Positions 11,210 through 22,319 of a stretch of 64,000 nucleotides of DNA are shown here, piece by piece. Each line of letters opens with the position of its first letter. Position 1 is the first letter of the stretch. A model generated the notes under the pieces. It was given only the letters and a program-made list of their open reading frames with translations, was not told the origin of the DNA and ran no database searches. The stretch is from NCBI GenBank assembly GCA_002914845.1, contig JXTC01000250.1:121913-185912 (forward strand). Reading direction: 5' to 3'. Made by a program: the position numbers and the translations under genes. The DNA comes from Trema orientale (lineage: Eukaryota > Streptophyta > Magnoliopsida > Rosales > Cannabaceae).

Positions 11210-11862
11210 AATATATAAAATTTACAAACCTTAAAAAAAAAAAAAACTCTCCCACGGACTTTCGTGAAAGTCATTCCCTAGAATACAGTTAGTCAATTTC
11301 CGAAAAATGATTTATTTATTCTTATCTTCTTCTGAGATTTTATTTTATTTTTAAAAAAAAGACTAATCTTTATTTCAACCTATTCTTCTACTCTTACATA
11401 AACAGAATAGTTGATGAGCTTTGGGCGGTGCCGTTTGGAGTTCCATTGCTTGAGTTATTCTCTGTTTTTCTTTTTCTACTTCACGGTTCACATGTCTTTG
11501 TGTGCTTTTTTTTTTTTTTTTTAATTTGAATTTTTTTTTCTTGAGCTTTCAAAGAGAAAATCAATATGTGGATTTTTTTTCCTTTCGTTTTTTTAATGTC
11601 TCTTGATTGTTTTTTAAATCGGATAATATTGGCCCCAATTATAATTCTTGTTTTTACATTGGTTTATTTTTTTTTTTCTTTTTTTTTTTTAAAGATTCTT
11701 TTATATTAATTCGAACACCAAAAAGTTACATGTTTTGCCATGTATATAAATGAGACTTATCACTGGTTATTATTTTTCTTTTCTCAAACAAAAACATGTA
11801 TACTCATAGGTTCTACCATCCTTAACTGATGGAAGTACTTTGGTTATCTATGTACTCATGTA
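11210..11862. other. No gene seen: T-rich intergenic DNA
   Basis: Many poly-T tracts (11,505-11,522, 11,667-11,690). No coding frame or repeat structure recognised. Confidence 0.5.
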
Positions 11863-11867
11863 TACTC

Positions 11868-12450
11868 TGTTAGGAGATCGGCTTTGCAGAAGCGATAATA
11901 TACAGTTGAAATACGAGTTGAAAAAATTTAGATAAAATGAAAAAGATAAGGCACACAAAAGATTTAACGTGGTTCACAGCCACCCAATTTAGGCTACGTC
12001 CACGGACAATGCTGTGAAGAATTTCACTATAAAAAGGAGATTACAACTCACTTCTCTCTAAATACAAGGAGAGAACAAAAGAACCTCTCTCTCTTGAAAT
12101 AGGAGAAAATACTCTTTCTAAACAAATTAGGAGAAAACTAAAATGGGACACTAAGAGGAATTCCTAGGCTTAAATTCTCTTTTAGAAAGGAAGAGGATTT
12201 TTAGAATAAGATGCAAAATAAGTGACGAAGCTCCCGTATTTATAGATCTTGAAAGGTAGTATGAACAAGTGAGAACCTCATCTTTTTATTATTGCTATTA
12301 CGACTAACTTTTTTACTATTATTATTGCGGTTGACCTTTTTACTATTGCTATTATGGCTGGTTGGTGAGCATTTTTTTTTTCTTCCTATAATGTGAATAA
12401 CAATTTCAACAATATGGTTAGTGGTGCCAAAATTGTTAATTTGTTCAACA
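11868..12450. mobile_element. Copia solo LTR with 5-bp target duplication (TACTC)
   Basis: The sequence starts TGTTAGGAG and ends TTGTTCAACA (TG...CA), and is flanked by TACTC at 11,863-11,867 and 12,451-12,455. It carries the block AGATTTAACGTGGTTCACAG...CTACGTCCACGGACAATGCTG typical of plant Copia LTRs and related to the LTR at 4,765. No internal domain is present, so it formed by LTR-LTR recombination. By analogy with the 4,765 LTR its sense would be minus, but this is not proven. Confidence 0.85.
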
Positions 12451-12455
12451 TACTC

Positions 12456-13310
12456 ATAGATATATATTTTTTTTACAATTTTATCTTTATTTAGAAATTA
12501 TTATAAATTAGACTTATTATTCACTACTTTCTAAAATTATTTTGTCAATAAAATTAGAGTGCTACTCATTGTAAATAAAAAGATATGTACTTTTCCTTTT
12601 TTTTTTTTTTGTAAGCAAATAAAAAGATATTTACATACTATGCTACTCATTGTAATGAATATAAGTAATTGTAACTTGTAAAAAAGAGTATGAGTGACTA
12701 TAAATTCTTATGTGAAGTGGAGTTTTTCTGATAAGTATATAGTTAATAGGAAAGTTAATAGAATAAAACAGATTTTCTTTTTTTTTTAAAAATAAAAATA
12801 GTGTTTATGAACAAATATCATTTCTTTTAATATGTATGTAATAGAGCATAACCCAAAAAATGTATACGAAACACTAACACGTTAAATATAGTATTGGTAC
12901 ACCTTTTTTAGCACGTATATATGCAATAGAGATGGTATAAGTTGAGCTATCATCATCAATGATGTCATATTTAATTACGTAGCAATTAAAGTACTAAAGG
13001 TAATTATCCAAAAAAAAATATGGATGAGCATAAATTATAGAACAACTATCCCCGATTACAGATGGATGTAATCAACCCTCCGATATTTATGTGTGCTGCT
13101 CTGCATATGTATATATAATATTTACAAACACATTCTACATGAACATATAAATATAGTCTTTACAATCTTATCTTTCGCGTTGACCATCGTAAATTTCCAT
13201 TAACTTCTAAGATGAGCAAAACAATGTCTTAACTCAAGTTAAGAAAAGTCTTCATTTTCATGAAAAACATGACTATAACGTTATCCCAGCGAAGAACTTT
13301 ACGAAGGCTT
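12456..13310. other. No gene seen: AT-rich intergenic DNA
   Basis: AT-rich sequence with a partial direct repeat (AAATAAAAAGATAT at about 12,574 and 12,616). No coding frame, RNA gene or clear transposon was recognised. Confidence 0.5.
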
Positions 13311-13319
13311 ATAATCCAA

Positions 13320-13500
13320 GAGGAATGCTAGTAACACTTTTTTTTACACTTTTTTTTGCACTTTCTTAATCTCACTGTTTGACACGTAGATTGCACTATA
13401 ATTTGTTGCATTATAAACTGGATAGTGAAATTCACGTGTGAGATAATAAGTCTGGAGAATGTAAAAAAGAGTGAAAAAGAGAATACATTTTGTATTTATC
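13320..13500. mobile_element. MULE-type MITE with 9-bp target duplication
   Basis: Flanked by the direct repeat ATAATCCAA at 13,311-13,319 and 13,501-13,509, nine bases as made by Mutator-like transposases. The ends are imperfect inverted repeats: ACACTTTTTTTTACACTTTTTT...CTCACTG on the left against the complement of GAATGTAAAAAAGAGTGAAAAAGAGAAT on the right, with CACGT near the middle of each arm. There is no coding capacity. Confidence 0.6.
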
Positions 13501-13819
13501 ATAATCCAATAGAATTATTGTTTGGTGGGAAATATTTTTGGTGGTAAGAAAAAGGTAGGGTGAAAGATTTTTTCAAATGACATTATGACGATCTTTACCA
13601 CTCATTTCTCTTTTCAAAACAAAAGACTAAAAGAAAAAATTACCAAATAAAGTACTAGATTTTTTTAATTATCTTTGCAATTCAGTCAGATTGTGACTGA
13701 AAGTTATTATCACAACGTAAAATTCGTCCCATTGAGATGAAGTGGGTGCCCACATCCGGAAATAAGTTACATATTCTATAGGGTGCTTTAGCAAAGAGAG
13801 TCCAATAAATAAACTCCGC

Positions 13820-13820
<1 letters not shown>

Positions 13821-13851
<31 letters not shown>
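13821..13851 (+). repeat. (TTA)n microsatellite
   Basis: Ten uninterrupted TTA units in the region between the MITE and the gene at 14.67 kb. Confidence 0.9.
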
Positions 13852-13852
<1 letters not shown>

Positions 13853-14362
13853 TGTCATTTACTTATTTATTTTTTAAACTCCGCTAAAAACCGAGTGTCA
13901 AAACGTCGCGGTCCAACTTTGGTTGCCAACTACGCTACACTGCAAAGAAAAATACTAATTACAAAATAACTTTCTCTTTAAATATCAAAATTCAATCTCC
14001 TATATGGTAGCCCAAGATTTTTTTATAGAAAAGAGACAAGCCAGTAGTTTAATGAACCGTAACAAACCACCCAAAATATATATTATTTAATTTTGAGGAA
14101 AAAAAAAATACGAATCTACTACCCCAGATAGCTTCACCGGGGGCTTGGTTTAAATCCTGAAACGTAATCATTTTCTGGTTTATATTTAGTCACTTTAACA
14201 AATAACAACTTTGATAGAAAGGCGCGTCTGATTTATAGCTTAATATATCACAATTACTTGTATGACTAGAAAATCTCAAAGCCAAAGCCCCCTTCTTCTG
14301 ATGTAACTCTCTCTCCAATACTCAAACAGTACCCTCTTACACTTCGGTTCAACCCATCTCTT

Positions 14363-14384
14363 TCTCTCTCTCTCTCTCTCTCTC
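14363..14384 (+). repeat. (CT)n tract in the promoter/5' leader
   Basis: Eleven CT units about 300 bases before the ATG at 14,668, followed by a TATA-like stretch (14,391-14,405). Pyrimidine-rich tracts of this kind are common in plant core promoters and leaders. Confidence 0.7.
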
Positions 14385-14480
14385 AATGTATATGTATATA
14401 TACATACCTTTAGCTATACATCTCTTCTTGTCCCTCTTCATTTTTCAGCTACAACTGGGGGTTTAACTAAATAAAAGCCG

Positions 14481-14617
14481 GTATGTTCCTTTATTTTGTG
14501 CTTTAATTTTGATATTATGAACTATGGATCGCTCTCTGCTTATTATGTAGAACAGGTTTTTTGCTTTTGTTAATTATTAATGTTGATTGGTTTTTCTTTT
14601 CCAAATTTGAATTGCAG
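14481..14617 (+). other. 5'UTR intron of the small membrane protein gene
   Basis: GTATGT donor after AAAGCCG and TTGCAG acceptor before GAGAAAAAG, with a T-rich 3' part, ending 50 bases before the ATG. Inferred from splice consensus only. Confidence 0.6.
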
Positions 14618-14667
14618 GAGAAAAAGTTAAAAACCCAGAACTTATCTTATTCGGGTTTTTGATTTTG

Positions 14668-15030
14668 ATGGGATCAAACAAAGAAAACAGCACTACAGTT
14701 TCATCAAACGACAAGGAAGTACCGCAGAGAGATGCGAATCACAGAGAAGTAAAGAAGGTTGTGAAGATAGTCATAGCTTGTTTTGTGTCGTTTATAGTGA
14801 GCCTGGCAGGGGGGTTGACTCTGGCCTGGTGGCAATTTGAATATCATCCTGAAAATGAACAACTGTGGATGGTGCCCTTTGGCCTCATTCTTCTTGCTAC
14901 TCCAGTCATTGTTTGGGTCTCTCTGGTCTTTTCTGATATCTGCACTCTGAAGACTAACAAAGATATCGAAAGAGCGACGGCTCAACCCCTTCCTTTACCG
15001 GATGATTCCACTCCTGACCCTGAAAGATGA
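14668..15030 (+). CDS. Small two-helix membrane protein, function unknown
   Basis: The frame codes for 120 residues from the ATG at 14,668 to TGA at 15,028-15,030; an in-frame TTG nine bases upstream is not a likely start. Residues 1-30 are polar and Ser/Asn/Lys-rich; two hydrophobic helices follow at about 31-55 and 67-90, joined by a short loop with WWQFEYHPENE. The tail is Pro-rich and acidic (LPLPDDSTPDPE). A leader intron can be read at 14,481-14,617 (CCG|GTATGT ... TTGCAG|GAG), which is good evidence for a transcribed plant gene. I recognise it as a plant small transmembrane protein of unknown role. A longer frame reading on past the stop (15,002-15,202) is 3'UTR. An AATAAA-like signal is not obvious. 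Confidence 0.75.
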   Translation: MGSNKENSTTVSSNDKEVPQRDANHREVKKVVKIVIACFVSFIVSLAGGLTLAWWQFEYHPENEQLWMVPFGLILLATPVIVWVSLVFSDICTLKTNKDIERATAQPLPLPDDSTPDPER

Positions 15031-15299
15031 TGATATCAAAAGAGCCATCACACGATTGTCGTTTATGCAAAATTTTTATTATTATTTTTTTCTTCTTGTT
15101 ACAAAATCACAACTGGTTAAGGCAGTATCTCAGCTTTATGATTTAGTTAAGGAAACTAGAAAAACAATTGGGATTCGTGAGCAATGCCCAACTAGGGCAT
15201 AAATCAAGTCGGCTGAGGTTGACTATAAGTTGTGCATACATGTGTAAAGCTTCAGTAGTTCTAGTAGGCTGCAATGTATCTTATGGATTGCGAAAAATA

Positions 15300-16960
15300 T
15301 TATATTAAAAGTATAAAAGATTCTGAACAAGTCATTTTCGGAGTTTCTTTCTACATTATTTAAAGCTCAGAGAAGTAGGAGATGATAGTATATGGAGGGG
15401 TCAACTCGGGTAGCTGGAATAATATGTGGCTAGCTGTATTAATATAATAATGACAGACGAATCGATGATGACTTGGAGTCGAGTTTTGTGATATGATGAT
15501 GAGGTTTTAGGCTTTGGCACGGCTAGAATGTTGCCTTCCCTAGTATGTGTTGTTCCAAATAGAATCGGGTAATATACAAATATTATTTCCAACATACTAC
15601 TACGTGGCCTACTGACCTGCTTGAAAGCAACGCCCTGCATGTTACATGCGCGTCATAAGATTTAAGAGAGAGAGAAAGAGAGAGAGAGTTGGTAGTCTAA
15701 TATGTTATCATTTATAAAGCTTGTCAATACCACTTTGTAGCTAGAACCTCTAGTGACCTAAAGTAACCAGGGTTAATTATGGGGGCATAGTTCTCTCAAA
15801 AAATAAAAAAATATTATGGGGGCACAGCTACCTGTAAGTGCAGTTTTGTAAGTTTCAGACTGTTGACCCAAAGCACATTTTATCACGTTAGATTTATGTG
15901 AGACTTGTTTAATATTACAATGAAGGTTAGGTGTTTCTCGACATAAAAGTCCACTAAATTCCAGCTCAAAAAGTTATTGGTTGTCTAAACAAAATTCACG
16001 GTTAACAACCAGGTTTCACAATTTACAATACACAATCATTTTAAGTTAATACACAATCATTTTAAGTTACAAGTTGAACTAGTAAAATGCGATTCAGCCC
16101 AGCCAGTTATCTTCCACTGCTTTCAAGCTGTATATAACATTCAGCCATATTCATGAAATCTGTAATGAAAAGAATCGTCATGGAAAAAAAAATATATATA
16201 TTCAAGCTATCCTCATCCTTGATTTCACTAATTATGTGAGGATTCACCAATAATTGTGTCCAAAACGTGTTTGTAACTAATGAAACACCTTCTCTAATTT
16301 CCAATACGGTCCATTCTGGATTAATAAACCTGACATTAGATTGTTGTTGGTGAGTGGTGACAATCTAATGGTGTTTTTCATATGATGCCCTACGCTTACA
16401 AACAAAAGTTCTCTTGAGATTAGTTCGAAACAGTATCTGGTTCAGAAACATTACTGGATAAAGACAAAGTTTTGAACTCCCTCTTTTAATATTTTGGAAA
16501 AAGAACGAGTAGAAGTTTTCAAGCGCGTAGACATACCACCTAGCATAATAGAGTAAAAATCAACAACCTCCCAACAGTAATGATAAGGCATTACCTACTA
16601 TGTAGCCTATTCATATATAGACACAAATTAAATCTTGCAATGCAATATATTCTACAAAGTCGGCTACTGAGAAAAATTTAGTTGTTAAACTAGCCAAGTG
16701 GTCTTATTTATGATGATGTACTTGAAGTTGGCACATTCAAACAAGTGATCAGCTTGTTCATATAATTCCAGTAAAACGAATGTATAGAAGGTTGGACCTA
16801 AAACTGTATAATGTACATACATTCTCTCACAGCATTAATTGTAAGCAGTAATTTGTCAACACTCAAAACACATTGTGACCCACCTCATACTCATGTCTAC
16901 TGTTAAATATAAAGAGAACAATATATGATGCAGCGGCGGAACAGTAAGTTGTTAAGTTCG
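15300..16960. other. No gene seen: intergenic region between convergent genes
   Basis: Lies between the 3' end of the membrane protein gene and the 3' end of the minus-strand palmitoyltransferase gene. Includes an (AG)n tract at 15,666-15,688 and an exact 20-base tandem (TACACAATCATTTTAAGTTA, starting at about 16,030 and 16,051). Part of 16,600-16,960 may be 3'UTR of the minus-strand gene. Confidence 0.5.
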
Positions 16961-16966
16961 CAAGCC

Positions 16967-19900
16967 TCAAACCTCAACATCAGAACGTGTTGGAAATTCT
17001 AGGCCTTGAAGTGCAGGTATGGTGTCCAAATCGTCTTTTGAGAACAACGGGAAGAACCATAATGCCTTTTTCGTGCCAAAAACCTACGTAAAAAAAAAGG
17101 GGAAAAAAAAAAGGAACGAAAGCTATAAGAAGACAAGGCCAGTAAGGCATCCGAAATTCTGAACAAACAATGGCCTGTCTAGGCCTGGCAATTCCAAAAG
17201 AACATGCAAGACAATTGTAATGAAAAAACCTGCTCGAAATTCCTCTTTCTTCCTAGGTCATATTGCCATCTGACTGCTCTTTTCTTCTCATAAACCTAAA
17301 ACAATTTTTTAGACGATTTAAAAATTTATGAAGAGCAATTACTTGCAATCATAAAATGAGAAAATTACTTGTCTAAAAAGTGAGTGGGGTTATTTCTTTT
17401 CAGTTACCCATATCCAAATCAACATAAAAATGGCAAGTCAGAGTTAAAGGAAATGCATGGAGCTCCAAATGGCAAGTGCAGATACACATAACATAATAAC
17501 TAAGAATGAAGTTACTGAGAATACAAGTTTGCATAAACTACCTCCACAGACGTTGTATTGCTTGATAAAAGGGATGCATGCATAATAATGAAACAAAGAA
17601 GACTCAATGAAAAGGCCAAATTAAGAACTGCAAAAGATGTACACAATCGTTAGTAACTTGGAAAGAGCATTGAAGTAGTACTACTATGCGGAGAAAAATT
17701 ACCAGCTAAAGTGACTATTTACCAAAAGCAGTAAAAACAATCGCAAGATTTCCAGCAGAAGTGGAACGATTCTTTGCTTCACCAAAGAATTTGACAAAAT
17801 GAGGCAGCAAAACTAAAGTATCCATTGTCGTCTCCAGGAACGTATAAAGCTTTAAGTCAAAAGGTAAAAGATAAAGACCAGGAGAAATGAGTCAGGAAAC
17901 AAAAGAAGGAAGAAAGGATCCAATCACTGCACATTTAGAAGGTAGACAGTTTTCTATATTCTCATGACACAAAGCTTCCAACTCTTAAGGCCTTTCTTTC
18001 ATGGTTTTTCTAGCTTTAAAAACCAAAATATGCAGAAAACAGAAAGTTAAAATCTGAATGCATTTCTTACTTTTCTAACAAGTAGTCCCCTTAATCTATT
18101 TAATAATGAATGGAAAAGAACAAATGACTTTACCAAGAAAAGAAGGAAAAACTTATAGTTGCGCGCTCCAACACAATTCACCACCCAAATGCAATGGTGA
18201 TCCATCTTAAGCACGCATCTTTGGCCTACAAAACACAACATTAGAAAATATAAAATTTTATTAACAATAACATCTTTCACTCCCAAAAGCGTTCCAAGAT
18301 TTGAGCATGGTAAAAGTGCCTCAGGAAATTGACAAGTTTCTTACAAACAGCTTCTCCAAAGGAAAGAAGTTAGCTTACAAACGGAACAATGATGACAACG
18401 TGGTGGCTTGCCATTCTGGCAACGAGCGCAATAGCCTACCGGCTGTCTTCTTTCCAGTCCATCTAAAGACCGCGTGGAAGACGATGCCCCAGGATCTACC
18501 TGATCTGAAAATGTCAGATAAGTACCAGCCTGCAAGCTTTCTTCCTCTACTAAAGGTTTCCAATTTTCAGGGACAGCACCAGGGTCTTTAAAGACTACTG
18601 TAAAGTAGCTCCACAACAATAGTATAAGCTGCAAAACAGAATGCCTCATTATTAAAATACTTAATACGAAGGCTCAAATCAGCTTTACAAATCTTTCAAA
18701 TAAATCATATTTAGGCTCCGTTTGGAACTTAGATTTTTGGAGGGAAAGAAAAAAAATTCTAAGGGATTTCATTTTCTCTTATTTGGATTGAAAAAAAAAA
18801 ATGATAGAAATTTTTTTCAAAAAAAGTGAGAATTTGATTTGATGATATTTTCTATTATATAGAATGTTGACACATTAATTAGTAAAACCAAAAGTGTCAA
18901 AATAAAGTTCTATAAATTTTTAGGCTATGTTTGGTAGGAAGGAAAAGGGAGAGGAAAGAAAAAATTTGATGAAAAAGTGGGGAAAATTGAAAAATTAGGT
19001 TGTTTGATAAGAGAGAAAAGGGTAAGAAAAGGAGAAAGAAAGAGAAAAGTGAAAGGAAATAGTAGTGGGACCCACGTAAATTTTTTCTACTCAAAAGTAA
19101 AGAGAAAATAAGATGAAAGAGTTTTGTTAGTATATTAATAAGTTAAATTACAAAATTATTCTTGTACTTAACTTTAAATAATAGTAGTACGAGAGATAAA
19201 ATTATCATTCTAAATTAAACTAACTTTCTTTCTCCCTACGTACCAAACAATTATGAGAGAAAAATATTTTCCTTTCCATCTTACACATTTTTCTTCCCTC
19301 CTATTTTCTTTCTTCTCTACCAAACATAGCCTTAGGAAAAGTATTTTCCTATTTCTTTTTCATGACATTTTCCTTGTAACTTTTTTTCTTCCATAATCCG
19401 GGTTCCAACTAAAACAAATGACAAAACTACTTTCACTACAATAGAGTATGCTGATCAGAACACTTTGAACTACTAACTAACACCAATCAATCATATTCCA
19501 TTCAATTCAGTGAAACAAAATAGCTATTTCTTGAATCATTCCGATTACATAGACCAACCCTTTTAAGATACGAACATAATTTACCACTTTCTAGATCCTA
19601 ATAACGAATTAAAACAACATTTTTAAAGCAAAAACTCACATCCTATAACAAAAATGCCAAAAGTTCAATCAACCCTTTTCACAGAAACCCCAAAACTCGA
19701 AACCCAAAACCCAAATTGCAAAATCCTCTACTTTCCCATGCCCCAAATCTCAAAGGATAAGTCGAGAATCTCGAGAGAATTACCAGAGCATGGAAGAGTA
19801 TCATCACAGAGAATGCGAAGAAGGAGTGGAGGCCACCGCGGAGCAGCTGGGGCCCGCAGACAAGGACGACGACGGCGTAGTAGGAGACGGCTATAATGGC

Positions 19901-19978
19901 GGCGACCAAGAGGATCATGAGGTAGCCGAGGACTTTGAGGCCGGAGCAGAGCTTGAAGACGTTGATCTCCATCGCCAT
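16967..19978 (-). CDS. DHHC-type protein S-acyltransferase (PAT13/PAT14-like), 7 exons
   Basis: Exons (minus strand): 19,784-19,978; 18,379-18,628; 18,134-18,225; 17,723-17,849; 17,542-17,627; 17,230-17,295; 16,967-17,083. All junctions are GT-AG and keep phase, giving 310 residues. The enzyme moves palmitate from palmitoyl-CoA to cysteines of membrane proteins. Visible marks: two N-terminal membrane helices (about 15-42 and 54-78), the DPG motif (80-82), a cysteine-rich domain (about 130-180) with CHHCSVC and the catalytic DHHC at 157-160 followed by [16 protein letters not shown], two more helices, a TTxE-like motif changed to TSVE (247-250), and the C-terminal block FEQVFG. By memory it resembles Arabidopsis PAT13/14. 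The start [13 protein letters not shown] fits the family. Intron 1 (19,783 down to 18,629) contains nested MITEs. Confidence 0.92.
18714..19415. mobile_element. Outer MITE in PAT intron 1, interrupted by a second MITE
   Basis: The left end (18,711 on) reads TTAGGCTCCGTTTGGAACTTAGATTTTTGGA. The right side near 19,390-19,412 reads CCATAATCCGGGTTCCAACTAAAAC, whose reverse complement (GTTGGAACCCGGATTATGGAA) mirrors the left arm. The arms enclose the sharply defined MITE at 18,923-19,331. The right boundary is approximate and no target duplication could be matched. Confidence 0.4.
18923..19331. mobile_element. PIF/Harbinger (Tourist-like) MITE, TTA target duplication
   Basis: Starts GGCTATGTTTGGTAGG and ends CTACCAAACATAGCC, a perfect 15-base terminal inverted repeat that continues imperfectly. 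It is flanked by TTA at 18,920-18,922 and 19,332-19,334, the target duplication expected for PIF/Harbinger. It is 409 bases long with no coding capacity. It sits in intron 1 of the palmitoyltransferase gene. Confidence 0.8.
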
Positions 19979-20189
19979 CCCGCGAGGAAGGAGGGATCGC
20001 CGGCCCAACCCGGCTCGGATTGGAATATGGGGAACGATTGGGGCTCTGCCTCGTCGCGGGAATAGGCGTTTCCAGATATCCGAAGCCAGCTTTTAACGCT
20101 TTTTGCTCCTCGTTTCAGATTTTGAATCGGAAGAACTTTACTGGACTCATTTCCACGAGATTCGTCTTCAATTGGATTCACTGCAACAC

Positions 20190-20210
20190 TCTCTCTCTCT
20201 CTCTCTCTCT
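20190..20210 (-). repeat. (CT)n/(AG)n tract upstream of the PAT gene
   Basis: Ten CT units on the plus strand (AG on the gene strand), about 210 bases before the palmitoyltransferase ATG, probably in its promoter or 5'UTR. Confidence 0.7.
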
Positions 20211-20234
20211 TACTCTCTCGATTAAAAAGTCATT

Positions 20235-20535
20235 AAACAAACGACATGTCGTTTAATCTAATAAGTTGTTGTCGTCATCTAAGAATAACCATATGTACAG
20301 TAACGGTAGTTTTTTGTTTAAACTTGAAAGCGTTTGCCCTTTGCTGTCTGACTATCATTGTTTAGTTGTACACTTGTTGTACTGACGGCATAGCGTTGTC
20401 GTTCAGTTTGCCTTCTTAATTCTTTATAGCGAAAAAAAAAAAATTGTTTGTTCAATATCTAAAGTATGTTGTCGTTTTCTATTGTATTTGTCACACTTGC
20501 TCAATGAAAGTAAACGACATTTCGGTTTAATATAG
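20235..20535. repeat. Segment rich in AAACGAC/GTCGTTT motifs
   Basis: Contains ACAAACGACATGTCGTTTAA at 20,236-20,255, and further GTCG(T)TT or AAACGAC copies at about 20,265, 20,398, 20,472 and 20,511. The same motif recurs at 30.5-31.2 kb. Non-coding; family unknown. Confidence 0.35.
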
Positions 20536-20539
20536 ATTT

Positions 20540-21070
20540 CATGTTGGCATAATTCCAAAAGCACCCCATTTGTTTTAGTTAAATACTACGGTTAACCGTT
20601 CTCATAATACCCAAAATTATCCCTCTGTTTTTCATAAAGGAAAAAAGTATACTCTATCTACCTTTTTGGTCAAACTTGAATTGTAAAATGTCTAAAATAC
20701 CCTTCATATATTTTCAAAACCTATTACCAAACACTCCCATATCTAATTTGGTTTTTTTATATATAAAAATAATTAAAAAAACACTTTTTCTTAGATTATA
20801 GAAAAATCTTGATAATTATTGTTTTGGCAATAATTTTTAAAATATTTTTTGTAATTAAAAGCAATAAAAAAATAAGTTGTTTGGATATCAATATCTAAGG
20901 GTATTATTATCATTTAAGAAAGATTTTAGTAAAAAAATTGACCAAAAAAGGAGGAGAGTTACTTTTTTATATTTTTATAAAATAAAAGGGATACTTTTGA
21001 GTTTTATGAGAACAAATAATTAAACGCAGTATTTAACTAAAATAGAAAGAGTTTTTTTGGGAATATCTCT
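20540..21070. mobile_element. TIR-type non-autonomous element, about 0.53 kb
   Basis: The left arm (ATTCCAAAAGCACCCCATTTG, TTTTAGTTAAATACTACG, then TTCTCATAATACCCAAAATTATCCC) is matched by the reverse complement of the right arm at about 20,920-21,068 over about 140 bases with mismatches and small gaps. Interior AT-rich and non-coding. Target duplication not identified. Confidence 0.55.
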
Positions 21071-21591
21071 TTCGCTTTACTTTTACTTTTTTTTAAAAAA
21101 AAAATCCTTGAAAAAATCTTTATTGTGATAATTGATTTTTGAAATGTATAAAATTTAGTCCCTAAAGTTTCTTTTTTCTCAATTATGTCTTTGAACATTC
21201 AAATATCACATTTTTGCTACACTGAATTGTGTTTGTTGGTCTTGATTTGGTCAATTGTCACAACTCACAATTTGAATAATCTTGTAATAAACTAGGGATA
21301 AAAAGTGACAATTAGAAAAAAGATATTTAAAACAGTGTCGTAAGATATTTAGAAGTTCAAGAACTAAATTGAGATTAAAAAAAACACATACGTGAAGGAT
21401 CAGTGTTGGGACTTTTTTTTCTGAAAAAAAAAAAGAAAGAACCGAACATAATGTACGTCATTATGATTCAAAGACCTAAAGCTCGTGACTTAACAACATT
21501 ATATAGCAGTGTAAGTTGTGTCACAGTTTCTTATTTCATAAATATTTAAGCAGAAGACAACATGACATTTATATATATATATATACATATA

Positions 21592-21832
21592 GGTTGCCAA
21601 TCTAGTAGGTATTTTTTTTTTTTACCTATGTGTAGGTATTTTTTTTCTAGCCGTTGGATCATCATTTAACAATGATCTAACGGCTAAAATGAGATACATG
21701 AAAAGACGTGCATTATTAATGTTTTTTCTCTCTCCTACTTTTTAATATAAAAAAATGTGTAAAAAATTTTTTCATTGGCCCAATTAATACCTATGCATAG
21801 GTAAAAAAAAAAAACCTACTGGATTGGTGCCC
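21592..21832. mobile_element. MITE inserted in a (TA)n microsatellite
   Basis: Left end GGTTGCCAATCTAGTAGGT followed by T12 and ACCTATG. Right end CATAGGTAAAAAAAAAAAACC and TACTGGATTGGTGCCC, the mirror image with few mismatches. It is flanked on both sides by (TA)n (21,571-21,585 and 21,834-21,846), as if inserted into TATATATA. It holds an internal hairpin TAGCCGTTGGATCAT/ATGATCTAACGGCTA around 21,650-21,687. Confidence 0.65.
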
Positions 21833-22127
21833 ATATATATATATATACATCTTATATTGTTTATAAATTTGCTCTAATTTAGGCCAAAAGGATTATTATT
21901 ATTACCAGTGATTTTGGGTGAAATCAAATCATCTTTCAGTTTCTATGCTAACAATGAATGTGATATTGTGGTTGTAGATATAACTTAATGGTAATCACAT
22001 TTTCTTTCTACGTGGAGTATTCTAAGTTTTAATCCTATCTTTTAAGTTAAATCTGAAGCTTTATAATTCATCAATGGTTGATGAGGTTCATTCTCTTCTT
22101 TTTATACTTTTTTTTTTAATAAATGAT

Positions 22128-22310
22128 TTGAGTAATGATTGAGATACACAAATTTTACACACAAAAGTCACACATAGTAATGTGATATATATTTCTTACC
22201 AATTATATATATGGTGTGGTCCCACTTTAGAAAAACATGAGTGAATGAAAAGTATGTCACATCATTGTGTGTGATTTTTGCGTGTAAATTATATGTCCCT
22301 AGTATCACTC
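22128..22310. mobile_element. hAT-like MITE, about 183 bp
   Basis: Arms: TTGAGTAATGATTGAGATACACAAATTTTACAC and CAAAAGTCACACA on the left; TGTGTGTGATTTTTGCGTGTAAATTATATGTCCC and AGTATCACTC on the right are their mirror. It is flanked by AAATGAT at 22,121-22,127 and 22,311-22,317, seven matching bases; an original 8-bp duplication with one change is likely. Confidence 0.6.
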
Positions 22311-22319
22311 AAATGATGT

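Noticed and set aside
18301..18591. 96-codon plus-strand frame
   Set aside because: It is antisense to exon 2 of the palmitoyltransferase, which carries the zinc-binding cysteine motif.
19790..20065. Acidic 91-codon plus-strand frame across exon 1 of the palmitoyltransferase
   Set aside because: It is the antisense of the GC-rich exon 1 and promoter; the minus-strand exon has conserved membrane helices and correct splicing.
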